The notes under the pieces were generated by a model. That model made no database searches. It saw nothing but the letters and a program-made list of their open reading frames with translations, and had not been told where the DNA came from. A program made the translations under genes and the position numbers. From Stenotrophomonas panacihumi (GTDB lineage Bacteria; Pseudomonadota; Gammaproteobacteria; Xanthomonadales; Xanthomonadaceae), in NCBI RefSeq assembly GCF_001431645.1, contig NZ_LLXU01000120.1:1-56105 (forward strand): a stretch of DNA of 56,105 bases, read 5' to 3'. Shown here piece by piece: positions 1 to 9,474 of the stretch. Positions within the stretch are counted from its first letter, which is position 1; each line of letters starts with the position of its first letter.

Positions 1-14
1 AGGAAGGCGGGCAT
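1..14 (-). CDS. possible first codons of the next minus-strand gene (cut by the window edge)
   Basis: An ATG at 14-12 opens a frame that continues off the window (first residues M-P-A-F). It lies 14 bases beyond the stop of the ABC permease, the spacing expected for a further member of the same operon. Only four complete codons are visible, so nothing can be said about the product. In related genomes such ABC-2 pairs are often followed by a two-component kinase, but that is only a guess here. Confidence 0.3.
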
Positions 15-28
15 GGGCGGGGGCGGGC

Positions 29-778
29 TCATTCGCGGCGCAGGCGGCGCTGCGCCAGCAGCAAGCATAGCGCCGCGATCACCAGCGGCACCGCCACATG
101 CGCCCACGCCGCGCCCTGCGCCTGCAAGCCCACGGCCATGCGCGCCAACTGCCCGAGGTGCCACGCCGGCCACAGCGGCGCCAGCGTGGAGAACACCGGC
201 GGCAGCACCGACAGCGGCATCCACAGCCCCGAGAGCAGCGACATCGGCAGGTACACCAGGTTCACCACGGCCGGCGCGGCGCTGGCCGGGGCGAAGCTGC
301 CGACCAGCAGGCCAATGGCGCAGAACGGCAAGGCGGCGAACACGCCGACCGCCAGCAGCGCGCACGCCTGCATCGGCGCGAGCTGCACGCCGCCGAACAG
401 GCCGCCCGCGATGATCAGCAGCGTGGCGATGGTCGCGGCGAACACCATCGCCATCGCCACGCGCGCCACCAGCCAGGCCGCGGGCGGCGCGGGCAGCGCG
501 CGCTTGAGCGTGAGCAGGCCGCGCTCGCGGTCCAGCGCCAGGCCGATGCCGAAACCGAACAGCCCCGGCGCCATCGCGCCGAACACGGTGTAGCTGGCCA
601 GCAGCGGCACGGACGCCTGCCCGTGGCCCAGCAGCACGCCGAACATCAAATAGAACACCAGCGGGAACGCCAGCGAGGGCACCACGAAGGCCGGGGTGCG
701 CAGCACGCGCAACAGCTCGCAGCGCGCTTCGGCCAGGTAGATCGGCCACTGCGGTGCGTGGATGGATGAAGAGTTCAT
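29..778 (-). CDS. ABC-2 type transporter permease
   Basis: Predicted inner-membrane subunit of an ABC exporter, 249 residues. The hydrophilic N-terminus runs straight into about six hydrophobic segments, with the first near residues 28-50 and the last close to the C-terminus, followed by a short Arg-rich tail. This is the usual size and layout of ABC-2 permeases. The ATG at 778 overlaps the stop of the upstream ATPase gene by four bases (ATGA), so the two are almost certainly translationally coupled and form one transporter. The reading frame is open far upstream of this ATG, but that part is antisense to the ATPase and has no membrane-protein character. The substrate cannot be read from sequence; drugs, lipids or polysaccharides are all known for this family. 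Confidence 0.88.
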   Translation of the reverse strand: MNSSSIHAPQWPIYLAEARCELLRVLRTPAFVVPSLAFPLVFYLMFGVLLGHGQASVPLLASYTVFGAMAPGLFGFGIGLALDRERGLLTLKRALPAPPAAWLVARVAMAMVFAATIATLLIIAGGLFGGVQLAPMQACALLAVGVFAALPFCAIGLLVGSFAPASAAPAVVNLVYLPMSLLSGLWMPLSVLPPVFSTLAPLWPAWHLGQLARMAVGLQAQGAAWAHVAVPLVIAALCLLLAQRRLRRE

Positions 779-1680
779 GCGGCCTCCGCTTCGCGGGTGA
801 GATCGAGGAACGCGTCGGCGAGGCCGGCGCGACGAACTTCCAAGGCGCTCAACGCGGGGTCGGCCGCCAGCAGCCGCGCGACCACGCCTTCGGCCGGCTC
901 GGCCTGGATTTCCAGGCCGGCCGCGTGCGCGGCCACCGCCTGCACGCCGGGCCAGCCGGCGACCTCGCCGGCGTCCAGCACGGTGCGGCAGCGCACCGTG
1001 GTGCGCGCGACGCGGCTGCGGATCTCGTCGATGCCGCCCTCGGCCACCACCGTGCCTTCGCGCATCACGATGACGCGGTCGGCCAGCGCTTCGGCTTCTT
1101 CCAGGTAATGCGTGGTCAGCAGGACGCCGCAGCCTTCGGCGACCATCTCGCGAATGGAGCGCCACAGCCGCTGGCGCGCCTCGATGTCCAGCCCGGTGGT
1201 GGGCTCGTCGAGGAACAGCAGGCGCGGGCGCCCGCAGATCGCCAGCGCGAACTGCACGCGGCGCTGCTGCCCGCCGGAGAGCTGGCCGTAGCGCCGGTCG
1301 AAGATGTCCTCCAGCCCGGCCAGCGCGACGCAGTCGGCGATGCTGCGCGGCGCGGGGTAATAGCGGCGGGTGAGGTCGAGCAGTTCGCGCACGCGCAGCA
1401 TGTCCGGCAGGCCGCAGGCCTGCAGCATCACGCCGACGTCGCGGCGGGCGCGGCGGTCTTCGGCGGCGGCGCCGGAGAGCAGCGCCTGCCCGGCATCGGG
1501 CCGCAGCAGCCCGAGCAACAGGCCGATGCTGGTGCTCTTGCCGGCGCCATTGCCGCCGAGCAGGGCCACGACCTGCCCGGCCTCGACCGCCAGGTCGATG
1601 CCGCGCAGCGCATGGCGCGGGCCGAAATGCTTGTGCGCGCCGCGCAGGCAGGCCAGGGGCGCGGGAAAAGCGAGGGACAT
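775..1680 (-). CDS. ABC transporter ATP-binding protein (ABC-2 partner)
   Basis: Cytoplasmic ATPase of 301 residues that would power the adjacent permease. Visible motifs are Walker A GGNGAGKS at about 42-49, the signature LSGGQQ at 134-139, Walker B LLFLDEP at about 154-160, and a downstream H-loop in the TTHYLEEAEAL stretch. The C-terminal 80 residues extend beyond the nucleotide-binding domain, as is usual in CcmA/DrrA-type ATPases. It is the first gene of a minus-strand unit with the permease and is divergent from the adaptor-protein operon. The 225 bases between the two units contain palindromes around 1743-1773 that could control either side. Confidence 0.92.
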   Translation of the reverse strand: MSLAFPAPLACLRGAHKHFGPRHALRGIDLAVEAGQVVALLGGNGAGKSTSIGLLLGLLRPDAGQALLSGAAAEDRRARRDVGVMLQACGLPDMLRVRELLDLTRRYYPAPRSIADCVALAGLEDIFDRRYGQLSGGQQRRVQFALAICGRPRLLFLDEPTTGLDIEARQRLWRSIREMVAEGCGVLLTTHYLEEAEALADRVIVMREGTVVAEGGIDEIRSRVARTTVRCRTVLDAGEVAGWPGVQAVAAHAAGLEIQAEPAEGVVARLLAADPALSALEVRRAGLADAFLDLTREAEAA

Positions 1681-1742
1681 GACCGGCTCCGGTGGGTGGA
1701 CGCCGCCAGCGTCGGGCCGCGCGCGCCGCGGCGGCAGTCACC

Positions 1743-1773
1743 GCTGTCAGGCATCGTCGGTGACAGCTGTCAC
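1743..1773. promoter_or_regulatory. overlapping dyad-symmetric elements between divergent transporter operons
   Basis: Two nested inverted repeats are visible. GCTGTCA (1743-1749) and TGACAGC (1761-1767) are perfect arms 11 bases apart. The second arm is itself part of a perfect 14-base palindrome, GTGACAGCTGTCAC (1760-1773). They lie between the ABC-2 ATPase gene and the adaptor gene, where a repressor of the GntR, TetR or MarR kind could act. No regulator gene is next to them, so the binding protein is unknown. Confidence 0.45.
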
Positions 1774-1905
1774 TGGCCGGCGCGCGGCCGTGGGATCATG
1801 CTGCGCCCCGTCCCGTCGCAGCCCAGCCGGCATGAAGTGACTTCCGGCAACTTGCACCGGGGCGTCGCGGCGGTCACATTCCGTCCCATTCCACGTCACG
1901 TGTAC

Positions 1906-3159
1906 ATGATGAACACCTCTGCTGATCTGCTGAAGGAACTCAAGATCGACCGCAAGGCGCCCGCCGGGCGCGAGCCGCCCCCGTCGCGGCGCGGGTTGTG
2001 GATGGGCCTGGGCGTGCTGGTGGTGCTGCTGTTGCTGGCCGGCGGCGCGTGGGCGCTGTTCGGCGGCAAGCCGCCGGTGGAAGTGCGCACCGCGCCGGTG
2101 GTGGCGATTACCGCCGGCGGCAGCAGCGCCTCGGTGCTCGATGCCTCCGGCTACGTGGTGGCGCGGCGCATGGCCACGGTCTCGGCCAAGATCACCGGCA
2201 AGGTGCGCGAGGTGAAGATCGAGGAAGGCATGCGCGTGGAGGAGGGCCAGGTGATGGCCACCCTGGACCCCATCGACGCCGACGCCGCGCGCGACCTCGC
2301 CGATTCGCAGGTTTCCGCCGCGCGCAGCCAGGTGGAGAACGTCTCGGCGCAGCTCAAGCGCGCCGAAGCCGACGCGGTGCGCCTGCAGACCCTGGTCGAC
2401 CAGCAGCTGGTCTCGCGCTCGCAGTACGACGAGGCGGTGGCGCTGCGCGACGGCCTGCGCGCGCAGCTGCAGACCGCCCAGCGCAACGTCAAGGTGGCCA
2501 GCAACAACCTCTCCATCTCCGACCTGGGCGTGGACAACACCATCGTGCGCGCGCCGTTTGGCGGCGTGGTCACCGCCAAGGCCGCGCAGCCGGGCGAGAT
2601 CGTCTCGCCGCTGGCAACCGGCGGCTTCACCCGCACCGGCATCGGCACCATCGTGGACATGGAATCGCTGGAAGTCGAAGTGGAAGTGGGCGAGGCCTAC
2701 ATCGGCCGCGTGCAGCCGAAGATGCCGGTGGAGATCGTGCTCAACGCCTATCCGGACTGGAAGATTCCCGGCGAGGTCATCGCCATCATCCCCACCGCCG
2801 ACCGCGGCAAGGCCACGGTCAAGGTGCGCGTGGCGATGAAGGTGAAGGACCCGCGCATCGTCCCGGAAATGGGCGTGCGGGTGAGCTTCCTGGAAGAAGC
2901 CAAGCCGGCGCAGGCGCAGCAGCCGCAGGGCGTGCGCGTCCCCGGCGGCGCGCTGGTCGAACGCGAGGGCGCCACCGTGGCCTTCGTGGTCGGCGAAGAG
3001 AACCGCGTCGCCGTGCAGCCGGTGAAGACCGGCATCGCCATGGGCGATGACCGCCAGGTCCTGTCCGGCCTCACCGCCGGCGATACCGTCGTGCTCGACC
3101 CGCCGCCCGCGCTCAAGGACGGCGACAAGGTCACCCTCGCCGGCGCGCAAGCCGAGTAA
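1906..3159 (+). CDS. HlyD/MacA-like periplasmic adaptor (membrane fusion protein)
   Basis: Adaptor of a tripartite-type ABC efflux system, 417 residues. After a charged N-terminus there is one membrane segment at about 31-51. A lipoyl/barrel-sandwich half (SAKITGKVREVKIEEG), an alpha-helical hairpin rich in A, Q and R (about 120-190), the second lipoyl half and beta-barrel domains follow, in the usual order of RND/HlyD adaptors. Two adjacent ATGs (1906, 1909) are equally possible starts; no strong ribosome-binding site precedes them. The frame upstream of 1906 is antisense to the ABC ATPase and is not expected to be coding. It is followed after a 216-base gap by an ATPase and two permeases, which it probably joins to an outer-membrane channel encoded elsewhere. 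Confidence 0.9.
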   Translation: MMNTSADLLKELKIDRKAPAGREPPPSRRGLWMGLGVLVVLLLLAGGAWALFGGKPPVEVRTAPVVAITAGGSSASVLDASGYVVARRMATVSAKITGKVREVKIEEGMRVEEGQVMATLDPIDADAARDLADSQVSAARSQVENVSAQLKRAEADAVRLQTLVDQQLVSRSQYDEAVALRDGLRAQLQTAQRNVKVASNNLSISDLGVDNTIVRAPFGGVVTAKAAQPGEIVSPLATGGFTRTGIGTIVDMESLEVEVEVGEAYIGRVQPKMPVEIVLNAYPDWKIPGEVIAIIPTADRGKATVKVRVAMKVKDPRIVPEMGVRVSFLEEAKPAQAQQPQGVRVPGGALVEREGATVAFVVGEENRVAVQPVKTGIAMGDDRQVLSGLTAGDTVVLDPPPALKDGDKVTLAGAQAE

Positions 3160-3375
3160 AACGCCACGCCCGCCGCCACCGTTCGTCGCTTTCGCATCGT
3201 TCGTCGCTGTCGCTTTCGCGTTGCCACAAGTCGCTGGTTTTGCCGTTACCCCGATCGCGGTCGCGCCGGGCCGGTGCGCGCTGTCGAAACGGCGCCGCGC
3301 CGGACGTCGCTGGCGTAAGGAACCGCGCCGTCCAACGAACCACCCTGCATCCGCCGCATTCATAGAGGAAAGCCC
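3160..3375. repeat. intergenic stretch with short imperfect direct repeats
   Basis: This 216-base gap inside the efflux operon contains a direct repetition: GTTCGTCGCT begins at 3181 and again at 3199, each followed by a TTCGC-containing stretch and a GTCGCT insertion in the second unit, up to about 3220. I see no gene, no clear hairpin terminator and no clear promoter here. A spacer of this length is unusual inside an otherwise tightly spaced operon. Confidence 0.45.
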
Positions 3376-4065
<690 letters not shown>

Positions 4066-4077
4066 TCGGGGGATGCC

Positions 4078-5235
4078 ATGAAATATCTTTCGCTCGTATG
4101 GGCGCAGCTGTTCCGCAGCAAGACGCGGACGATGCTGACGCTGTTCTCGGTGGTGGTCGCCTTCCTCCTGTTCGGCCTGCTCGACTCGGTGCGCGTGGCG
4201 TTCACCTCCGGCGGCTCGGTGGAAGGCGCCAACCGCCTGGTGGTGGCCTCGCGGCTGTCGATCACCCAATCCCTGCCGGTGCGGCTGGAACCGCAGATCC
4301 GCAGCATCCCCGGCGTGCGTGACGTCACCTACGCGATGTGGTTCGGCGGCATCTACCGCGACCCGAAGGACTTCTTCCCGAACTTCTCGGTGGCGCCGAA
4401 CTTCTTCGACGTCTACACCGAGTACGACGTGCCGGCGGACCAGCTCAAGGCGTTCCAGAACACCCGCACCGGCGCGGCCGTGGGCGAGGCGCTGGCCAAG
4501 AAGTTCGGCTGGAAGGTGGGCGACACGATCCCACTGCAGGCGACCATCTTCCCGCGTGGCGGCAGCAACGACTGGCCGCTGGAGCTGAAGCTGATCTTCC
4601 GCGCCAAGGACCGCGCCAACGTGCAGGCCGAAAACCAGTTGATGATGAACTGGAAGTACTTCGACGAGTCCAACGACTACATCAAGAGCCAGGTCAGCTG
4701 GTACACGGTGAAGCTGGCCAACGCCGACCAGGCCTCGCGCGTGGCGCAGGCCATCGACGCGCTCTCGGCCAACTCCGACCACGAGACCAAGACGCAGACC
4801 GAATCGGCGTTCCAGCAGGCCTTCATCAAGCAGTTCGCCGATATCGGGCTGATCGTCACCTCGATCATGGGCGCGGTGTTCTTCACCCTGGTGCTGCTCA
4901 CCGGCAACACGATGGCGCAGGCGGTGCGCGAGCGCATCCCGGAACTGGCCACGCTCAAGACGCTGGGCTTCAAGGACGGCACGGTGCTGGCGCTGGTGAT
5001 GTTCGAATCGGTGCTGCTGGTGGTGCTGGGCGGGCTGCTCGGCATGGGCCTGGCCTCGCTGGCGATCCCCGGCCTGGCCAAGGCCTCCGGCGGCGCGCTG
5101 CCGGTGCATTTCGTGCCGGCGCAGACGTGGGTGATCGGCCTGGTGCTGATGGTCGGCATCGGCGTGGTGGTGGGACTGCTGCCGGCGTTGCGCGCGCAGC
5201 GGCTGAAGATCGTCGACGCGCTGGCCGGACGCTGA
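4078..5235 (+). CDS. FtsX-type ABC transporter permease (first of two)
   Basis: Inner-membrane permease of the MacB/LolC/FtsX kind, 385 residues. One membrane helix near the N-terminus (about 19-42) is followed by a large periplasmic domain of about 220 residues. Three helices then close the protein (about 258-285, 305-335 and 350-370), carrying the conserved cytoplasmic stretch with [14 protein letters not shown]. The gene starts 12 bases after the ATPase stop. With the following gene it gives two non-identical permeases, so the transporter is probably a heterodimer rather than a MacB-type homodimer fused to its ATPase. Confidence 0.9.
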   Translation: MKYLSLVWAQLFRSKTRTMLTLFSVVVAFLLFGLLDSVRVAFTSGGSVEGANRLVVASRLSITQSLPVRLEPQIRSIPGVRDVTYAMWFGGIYRDPKDFFPNFSVAPNFFDVYTEYDVPADQLKAFQNTRTGAAVGEALAKKFGWKVGDTIPLQATIFPRGGSNDWPLELKLIFRAKDRANVQAENQLMMNWKYFDESNDYIKSQVSWYTVKLANADQASRVAQAIDALSANSDHETKTQTESAFQQAFIKQFADIGLIVTSIMGAVFFTLVLLTGNTMAQAVRERIPELATLKTLGFKDGTVLALVMFESVLLVVLGGLLGMGLASLAIPGLAKASGGALPVHFVPAQTWVIGLVLMVGIGVVVGLLPALRAQRLKIVDALAGR

Positions 5236-5248
5236 GGAGCACACGCAC

Positions 5249-6559
5249 ATGAAGAAGCAATGGATGTGGAACCTGCTGTCGATCGTGCTGCTGGCCATCG
5301 CGCTGGTGGTGTGGATCGTGCTGCCGTGGTTCGCGGTGCTCGGCGTGGCCGTGGTCATCGCGCTGTGGCTGCTGCTCACGCGCACCGGCCGGCTGTCGCT
5401 GGCGGCCGCGCGCATCGGCATCGCCAGCCTGCCGCAGCGCTGGGGCGCGACTTCGGTGATCGTGGTCGGCATTGCCGGCGTGGTCGGCGTACTGGTGGCG
5501 ATGCTGGCGATGGGCCGCGGCTTCCAGGCCACGCTCGACAGCACCGGTGACGACACCACCGCCATCGTGCTGCGCGGCGGTTCGCAGGCCGAGACCAACT
5601 CGGTGATCATGCGCGACCAGGTGCCGCTGATCGCCAGCCTGCCCGGCGTGGCGCGCGGCGCGGACAACCGTCCGCTGGTGTCGCCGGAGCTGTCGCAGGT
5701 GGTGAACCTGGTCTCCAAGGCCGACGGCACCGACGTCAACGCGCAGTTCCGCGGCGTCGGCGAGCAGGCGTGGACGGTGCACGACAAGGTCAAGATCATC
5801 GAAGGACGGCAGTTCAAGCCGGGCCTGCGCGAGATCGTGGTCGGCAAGGGCGCGCAGTCGCAGTTCCGCGGGCTGGAGGTGGGCAAGTCGCTCAACCTCG
5901 GCAACCAGGCGTGGACGGTCGTGGGCGTGTTCACCAGCGGCGACGCGCATGACTCGGAAATGTGGACCGACACCGAGACCCTGGCCAGTACCTACAACCG
6001 GCGCGCGTACCAGTCGATCAGCGTGCGCACCACCGGCGCCGACGGCTACAGCCAGTTCAAGACCGCGATGGCGGCCGATCCGCGGCTGAAGCTCGATGTC
6101 TCCACCACCCGCGAGTACTACCGCAAGCAGGGCGGCAACCTGAGCAAGGTGCTGGAAGTGCTGGGCAAGTTCATCGGCACGATCATGGCGTTCGGCGCGG
6201 TGTTCGGCGCGCTCAACACCATGTACGCGGCGGTCGCCACGCGGGCGCGCGAGATCGCCACGATGCGCGCGATCGGCTTCCGCGGCCTGCCGGTGGTGGT
6301 GGCGGTGATGCTGGAGACGATGCTGCTGGCCCTGCTGGGCGGCGTGCTGGGCGGCTTGATCGCCTGGGCGATCTTCAACGGCTACAGCGTCTCCACACTG
6401 GGCAGCAATTTCAGCCAGGTGGTGTTCCAGTTCCGCGTCTCGCCCGAGCTGCTGTGGACCGGCCTGAAGTGGGCGCTGGGCATCGGCCTGGTCGGCGGCC
6501 TGTTCCCGGCCCTGCGCGCGGCGCGCCTGCCGATCACCGTGGCGCTGCGCGAGGTCTGA
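5249..6559 (+). CDS. FtsX-type ABC transporter permease (second of two)
   Basis: Second inner-membrane permease of the same transporter, 436 residues, starting 13 bases after the first. It has two closely spaced hydrophobic segments at the N-terminus (about 7-45), another helix at about 68-90, a periplasmic region, then three C-terminal helices with the typical TRAREIATMRAIGFRG stretch between them. It is clearly related to, but longer and different from, the 4078-5235 product. A strong GC-rich hairpin follows the stop and probably ends the operon. The substrate is unknown; MacB-like systems move macrolides, peptides or lipoproteins. Confidence 0.9.
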   Translation: MKKQWMWNLLSIVLLAIALVVWIVLPWFAVLGVAVVIALWLLLTRTGRLSLAAARIGIASLPQRWGATSVIVVGIAGVVGVLVAMLAMGRGFQATLDSTGDDTTAIVLRGGSQAETNSVIMRDQVPLIASLPGVARGADNRPLVSPELSQVVNLVSKADGTDVNAQFRGVGEQAWTVHDKVKIIEGRQFKPGLREIVVGKGAQSQFRGLEVGKSLNLGNQAWTVVGVFTSGDAHDSEMWTDTETLASTYNRRAYQSISVRTTGADGYSQFKTAMAADPRLKLDVSTTREYYRKQGGNLSKVLEVLGKFIGTIMAFGAVFGALNTMYAAVATRAREIATMRAIGFRGLPVVVAVMLETMLLALLGGVLGGLIAWAIFNGYSVSTLGSNFSQVVFQFRVSPELLWTGLKWALGIGLVGGLFPALRAARLPITVALREV

Positions 6560-6572
6560 CGGCCCGCACCTG

Positions 6573-6598
6573 CCCCGCGCCCCTGTCCGGGCGCGGGG
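6573..6598 (+). terminator. GC-rich hairpin after the efflux operon
   Basis: A perfect 10-base-pair stem, CCCCGCGCCC (6573-6582) with GGGCGCGGGG (6589-6598), encloses a six-base loop 13 bases after the stop of the last permease gene. There is no T-run, so termination efficiency is uncertain. Confidence 0.5.
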
Positions 6599-6725
6599 TG
6601 AAGGCGGCGCCGACCTCGCCCAACCGTTCCCAACGGTCACATGGTTGTCATGCAAGCGCGGTAGAAGCCGCCCCGCGACGACGCTAGGCTGCGGCTTCTG
6701 TTGTTCCCTTCGGAATGCCCCCACC

Positions 6726-7871
6726 ATGTCGCGCCCGTTCTTCGTGGCCGGCCTGCTGGCCCTGCTTTGCGCGTGGCTGGCCGGCACCGGCTGCTCCTCC
6801 ACCTCGCTCAGCTCCCGCCTGGTCGCGCCCGGCGGCGCCTCGCCGCTGCTCGGCATGCTGGATTCGCAGGCCCTGCTCGCGCAGATCCCGAACCGCAGTG
6901 GCACCCTGCCCGGCCGCGACGACGTGCCGATCTTCTGGCGCGCGTTCGAGCCAGGCGACTACGGCTTCAAGTACCACTTCAGCCGCAGCCTCAACACCGG
7001 CGGCTTCACCCGCAACGCCTTCAAGTTCGATCTCAAGCCGCACCTGGCCGCGCAGCCGCGGGTGGCGCCGCGCGGCACGGTGATCCTGCTGCACGGCTGG
7101 ATGATGGATGGCAACTCGCTGCTGCCGTGGTCGCTCACGCTGGCGCAGGCGGGCTATCGCACCATCGCGCTGGACCTGCGCAACCACGGGCAGTCCGGCA
7201 GCGGGTTGTCCGGCTACGGCACGCGCGAATCGGACGACGTGGTGCGCGTGATCGGCGAGCTGCGCGAACGCGGCGAAATCACCGGGCCGCTGTACCTGTT
7301 CGGCGTCTCCTACGGCGCGGCCACCGCGCTGTTCACCGCCGACAAACTGGGCGACCAGGTCGCCGGCGTGGTGGCGGTGGAATCCTTCGCCAACGCCGGG
7401 CGCGGCATCCGCGACATGATTCCGCACATGCTCGCCGAAAGCCCGCAGGGCTGGCAGGCGCGCGCGGTGTCCGGCTACATGCGCTGGCGCTATGGCCACC
7501 AGAACCTGGACCAGGTGATCGCCGCCGCCGACCAGCAGCTGGGCCTGGACCTGGACAAGCTCGACGTCGCCCCGGCGGTGATGGATGCACGCGCCTGCGT
7601 GCTGTTGCTGCATGGAGATGCCGACCACCACATCCCGGTGGCGCATGGCCGCCGGCTGGCGACCTCGGCGCCGCGCGCGCACTACCTGGAATTGCACGAC
7701 GAGGACCACCTGAGCCTGCCGATGCGGCTGGACCTGCTGGCCCCGATGGTGGAGGAATGGTTCGAGGCCAACCCGTCCCCGCAGGCACAGTGCCCGGCGC
7801 CGCTGCAGCTGCCGGCGGGCGGGGAGATCCGCGCCTCGCTCAATCCGGCCTATCCAACCAGCCGAGGCTGA
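6726..7871 (+). CDS. exported alpha/beta-hydrolase fold protein
   Basis: Probable serine hydrolase of 381 residues. The N-terminus is a signal peptide ending in a cysteine (LAGTGC), so it may be a lipoprotein, although the -3 residue is not the canonical leucine. The fold shows the oxyanion-loop HGWMMDG, a nucleophile elbow GVSYGAA, an acid in LLHGDADHHIP and a terminal histidine in HDEDHLSL. The start at 6726 puts the signal sequence at the N-terminus; the frame extends about 27 codons further upstream but loses that property. Its last 32 bases overlap the convergent MocA-like gene. Lipase, esterase or acyl-peptide activity are all possible. Confidence 0.82.
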   Translation: MSRPFFVAGLLALLCAWLAGTGCSSTSLSSRLVAPGGASPLLGMLDSQALLAQIPNRSGTLPGRDDVPIFWRAFEPGDYGFKYHFSRSLNTGGFTRNAFKFDLKPHLAAQPRVAPRGTVILLHGWMMDGNSLLPWSLTLAQAGYRTIALDLRNHGQSGSGLSGYGTRESDDVVRVIGELRERGEITGPLYLFGVSYGAATALFTADKLGDQVAGVVAVESFANAGRGIRDMIPHMLAESPQGWQARAVSGYMRWRYGHQNLDQVIAAADQQLGLDLDKLDVAPAVMDARACVLLLHGDADHHIPVAHGRRLATSAPRAHYLELHDEDHLSLPMRLDLLAPMVEEWFEANPSPQAQCPAPLQLPAGGEIRASLNPAYPTSRG

Positions 7872-8445
7872 CGGCTGCCGCGAGGTCGGCGGGGGTGTCG
7901 ATGTCCAGCGCCAGGTCGGGGGCGGGCACATGGCCGAAGGCGCGCGCCGGATCGCGGGCGATCGTGCGCAGGCCTTCGTCGCCGGCAAAGCGCGCCTGCC
8001 GCCAGTCCTCGGCCGCGACCACCGCCGGCAGGCCACGCACGCCGGCATAGGCGCTGAAGGCGCCACCGGCGGGCGCGTGTTCGGCGGCGTCGAGCAACTG
8101 GGCCAGGTGCGATACGCCCAGCGCGGGTTGGTCGCATCCGAGCACCAGCACGCGACGGTAGCCGGCCTCGCCCAACGTGGCCTGCAGCCGCGCGAGGCTC
8201 GCGCCCAGGCCTTGCGGCCAATCGGCAACTTCCACGATCTCCACCGCGATGCCCTGTAGCTCTCCGCGCAGATGCGCGGCCTCGGCCCCGAGCGCCACGA
8301 GCACGCGGCTCGCCCCGCTGGCATGCGCCAGCCGCGCGCTTCGCCGCAGCAGCGTTTCGCCGTCGCGCCGCAGCAGCTGCTTGGGCCGGCCCAGGCGGGT
8401 GCTGCCGCCCGCGGCCAGCACCACGGCGACGAAGCCCATGCTCAT
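7840..8445 (-). CDS. MocA/MobA-like nucleotidyltransferase (molybdenum cofactor cytidylyltransferase family)
   Basis: Cytoplasmic nucleotidyltransferase of 201 residues. It begins with the hallmark LAAGGSTRLGRPKQLL at about 10-25, which binds the nucleotide, and has a second metal-binding region around GCDQPAL. Family members attach CMP to molybdopterin to make molybdopterin cytosine dinucleotide for xanthine-oxidase-type enzymes, or handle isoprenoid and sugar precursors. The ATG at 8445 overlaps the stop of the upstream XdhC-family gene (ATGA), which supports a molybdo-enzyme role. A second in-frame ATG lies at 8439. No molybdenum hydroxylase subunits are in the window. Confidence 0.85.
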   Translation of the reverse strand: MSMGFVAVVLAAGGSTRLGRPKQLLRRDGETLLRRSARLAHASGASRVLVALGAEAAHLRGELQGIAVEIVEVADWPQGLGASLARLQATLGEAGYRRVLVLGCDQPALGVSHLAQLLDAAEHAPAGGAFSAYAGVRGLPAVVAAEDWRQARFAGDEGLRTIARDPARAFGHVPAPDLALDIDTPADLAAAVSLGWLDRPD

Positions 8446-9398
8446 GCGGGTGCGTCCGCCTCGTCGCGCCAGCGCTGCAGCTGCGCGGCGATGCTCAGTG
8501 CGATCGCCTGCGGCCCCTCGCCGCCCAGCGCCAGGCCGACCGGCGAATGCAGCCGCGGCAGCAACGCCTCGCGCTGCGCGGGCGAGAGCAGCTGGAACAG
8601 GTCCTGCTGGCGTCGGCGCGGGCCGAGCAGGCCGATGAAGGGCACCGGGTGAGTGACCAGGGCATCGAGGGTTTCGCGGTCGAGCTCGAAGTGGTGGTGC
8701 ATCACCAGCGCCGCATCGGCCTGCAGGCCAGCGGCCAGCGCCTGCGAGGGCGTGGCCTCGATGGGGTGGTCGGCCAACGCGCCTTGGCCGCGCCAGCGCG
8801 GCCGCTTCTCCACCAGCGTGGTGATCCAGCCCAGCTCGCGCAGCCACGGCAGCAGCGTCGCGCTTTCCGGGCCGGCACCGAACAGCACCACCGAAGGTGG
8901 CGGGGCAATGTGCACTGCCAGCGATGCGGGCCGCTCGCCGCCGAACGGCAACGACCATGCGCGCGAGTGGCTGCCGACCCGCGCCTCGATGTGGCCTCGT
9001 TCGTCCAACCGCAGGTGCAGCCCACCCTCGCGCGCCAGCCAGCCACGCGCGAGCGCATCCCAGCCTGGCATCAGCGGCAATGGCAACAGCGCCAGGTGCA
9101 GGCGCCCACGGCAGCCTACCGCCGCGCCGGAGAGCAGGTCCTCGTCGCCGCGTGTGTCGATCTCCATCCATGCGGCTTCTCCGCCCTGCAACGCGGCGTC
9201 GGCGCGCAAGGCGATATCCGCTTCCAGGCAGCCGCCGCTGAGCCAGCCCTGGCGCACGTCCTCGCCGCCGAACAGCGCCAACGCGCCGGGTTTGACGTAG
9301 GTCGAGCCTTCGGTGGCGAACACCACCGCCAGCGTGGCGGGTTGCCCGGTGGCCGCGGCCGCCAGGCTGGCTTGAAGGGCATGTCGTGCAGCCGTCAT
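8442..9398 (-). CDS. XdhC/CoxI family molybdenum cofactor insertion protein
   Basis: Protein of 318 residues with the two parts of the XdhC/CoxI family. The N-terminal domain carries EGSTYVKPGA (about 30-39) and SGGCLEAD (54-61). The C-terminal Rossmann-like domain begins near VVLFGAGPES (about 170). XdhC proteins bind and sulfurate molybdenum cofactor and hand it to xanthine dehydrogenase or related enzymes. It is translationally coupled to a MocA-like transferase, giving a two-gene cofactor-maturation unit. The target enzyme is not encoded nearby. Confidence 0.88.
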   Translation of the reverse strand: MTAARHALQASLAAAATGQPATLAVVFATEGSTYVKPGALALFGGEDVRQGWLSGGCLEADIALRADAALQGGEAAWMEIDTRGDEDLLSGAAVGCRGRLHLALLPLPLMPGWDALARGWLAREGGLHLRLDERGHIEARVGSHSRAWSLPFGGERPASLAVHIAPPPSVVLFGAGPESATLLPWLRELGWITTLVEKRPRWRGQGALADHPIEATPSQALAAGLQADAALVMHHHFELDRETLDALVTHPVPFIGLLGPRRRQQDLFQLLSPAQREALLPRLHSPVGLALGGEGPQAIALSIAAQLQRWRDEADAPA

Positions 9399-9474
9399 CG
9401 GGGAAGCGTCCCCTCTCGCTATGCGCCAGCCGCCAGACTAACGCGCGGCCTGCATGCGCGGCGTGCGCGTGTCC

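Noticed and set aside
754..1905. An N-terminal extension of the adaptor protein by about 380 codons
   Set aside because: The upstream part is antisense to the ABC ATPase and has no protein-like features; the adaptor is complete from 1906.
6623..6637. ACCGTT-CCC-AACGGT inverted repeat considered as an operator of the hydrolase gene
   Set aside because: The arms are only six bases and the site is about 90 bases from the start, with no promoter elements at a suitable distance; too weak to list as a feature.
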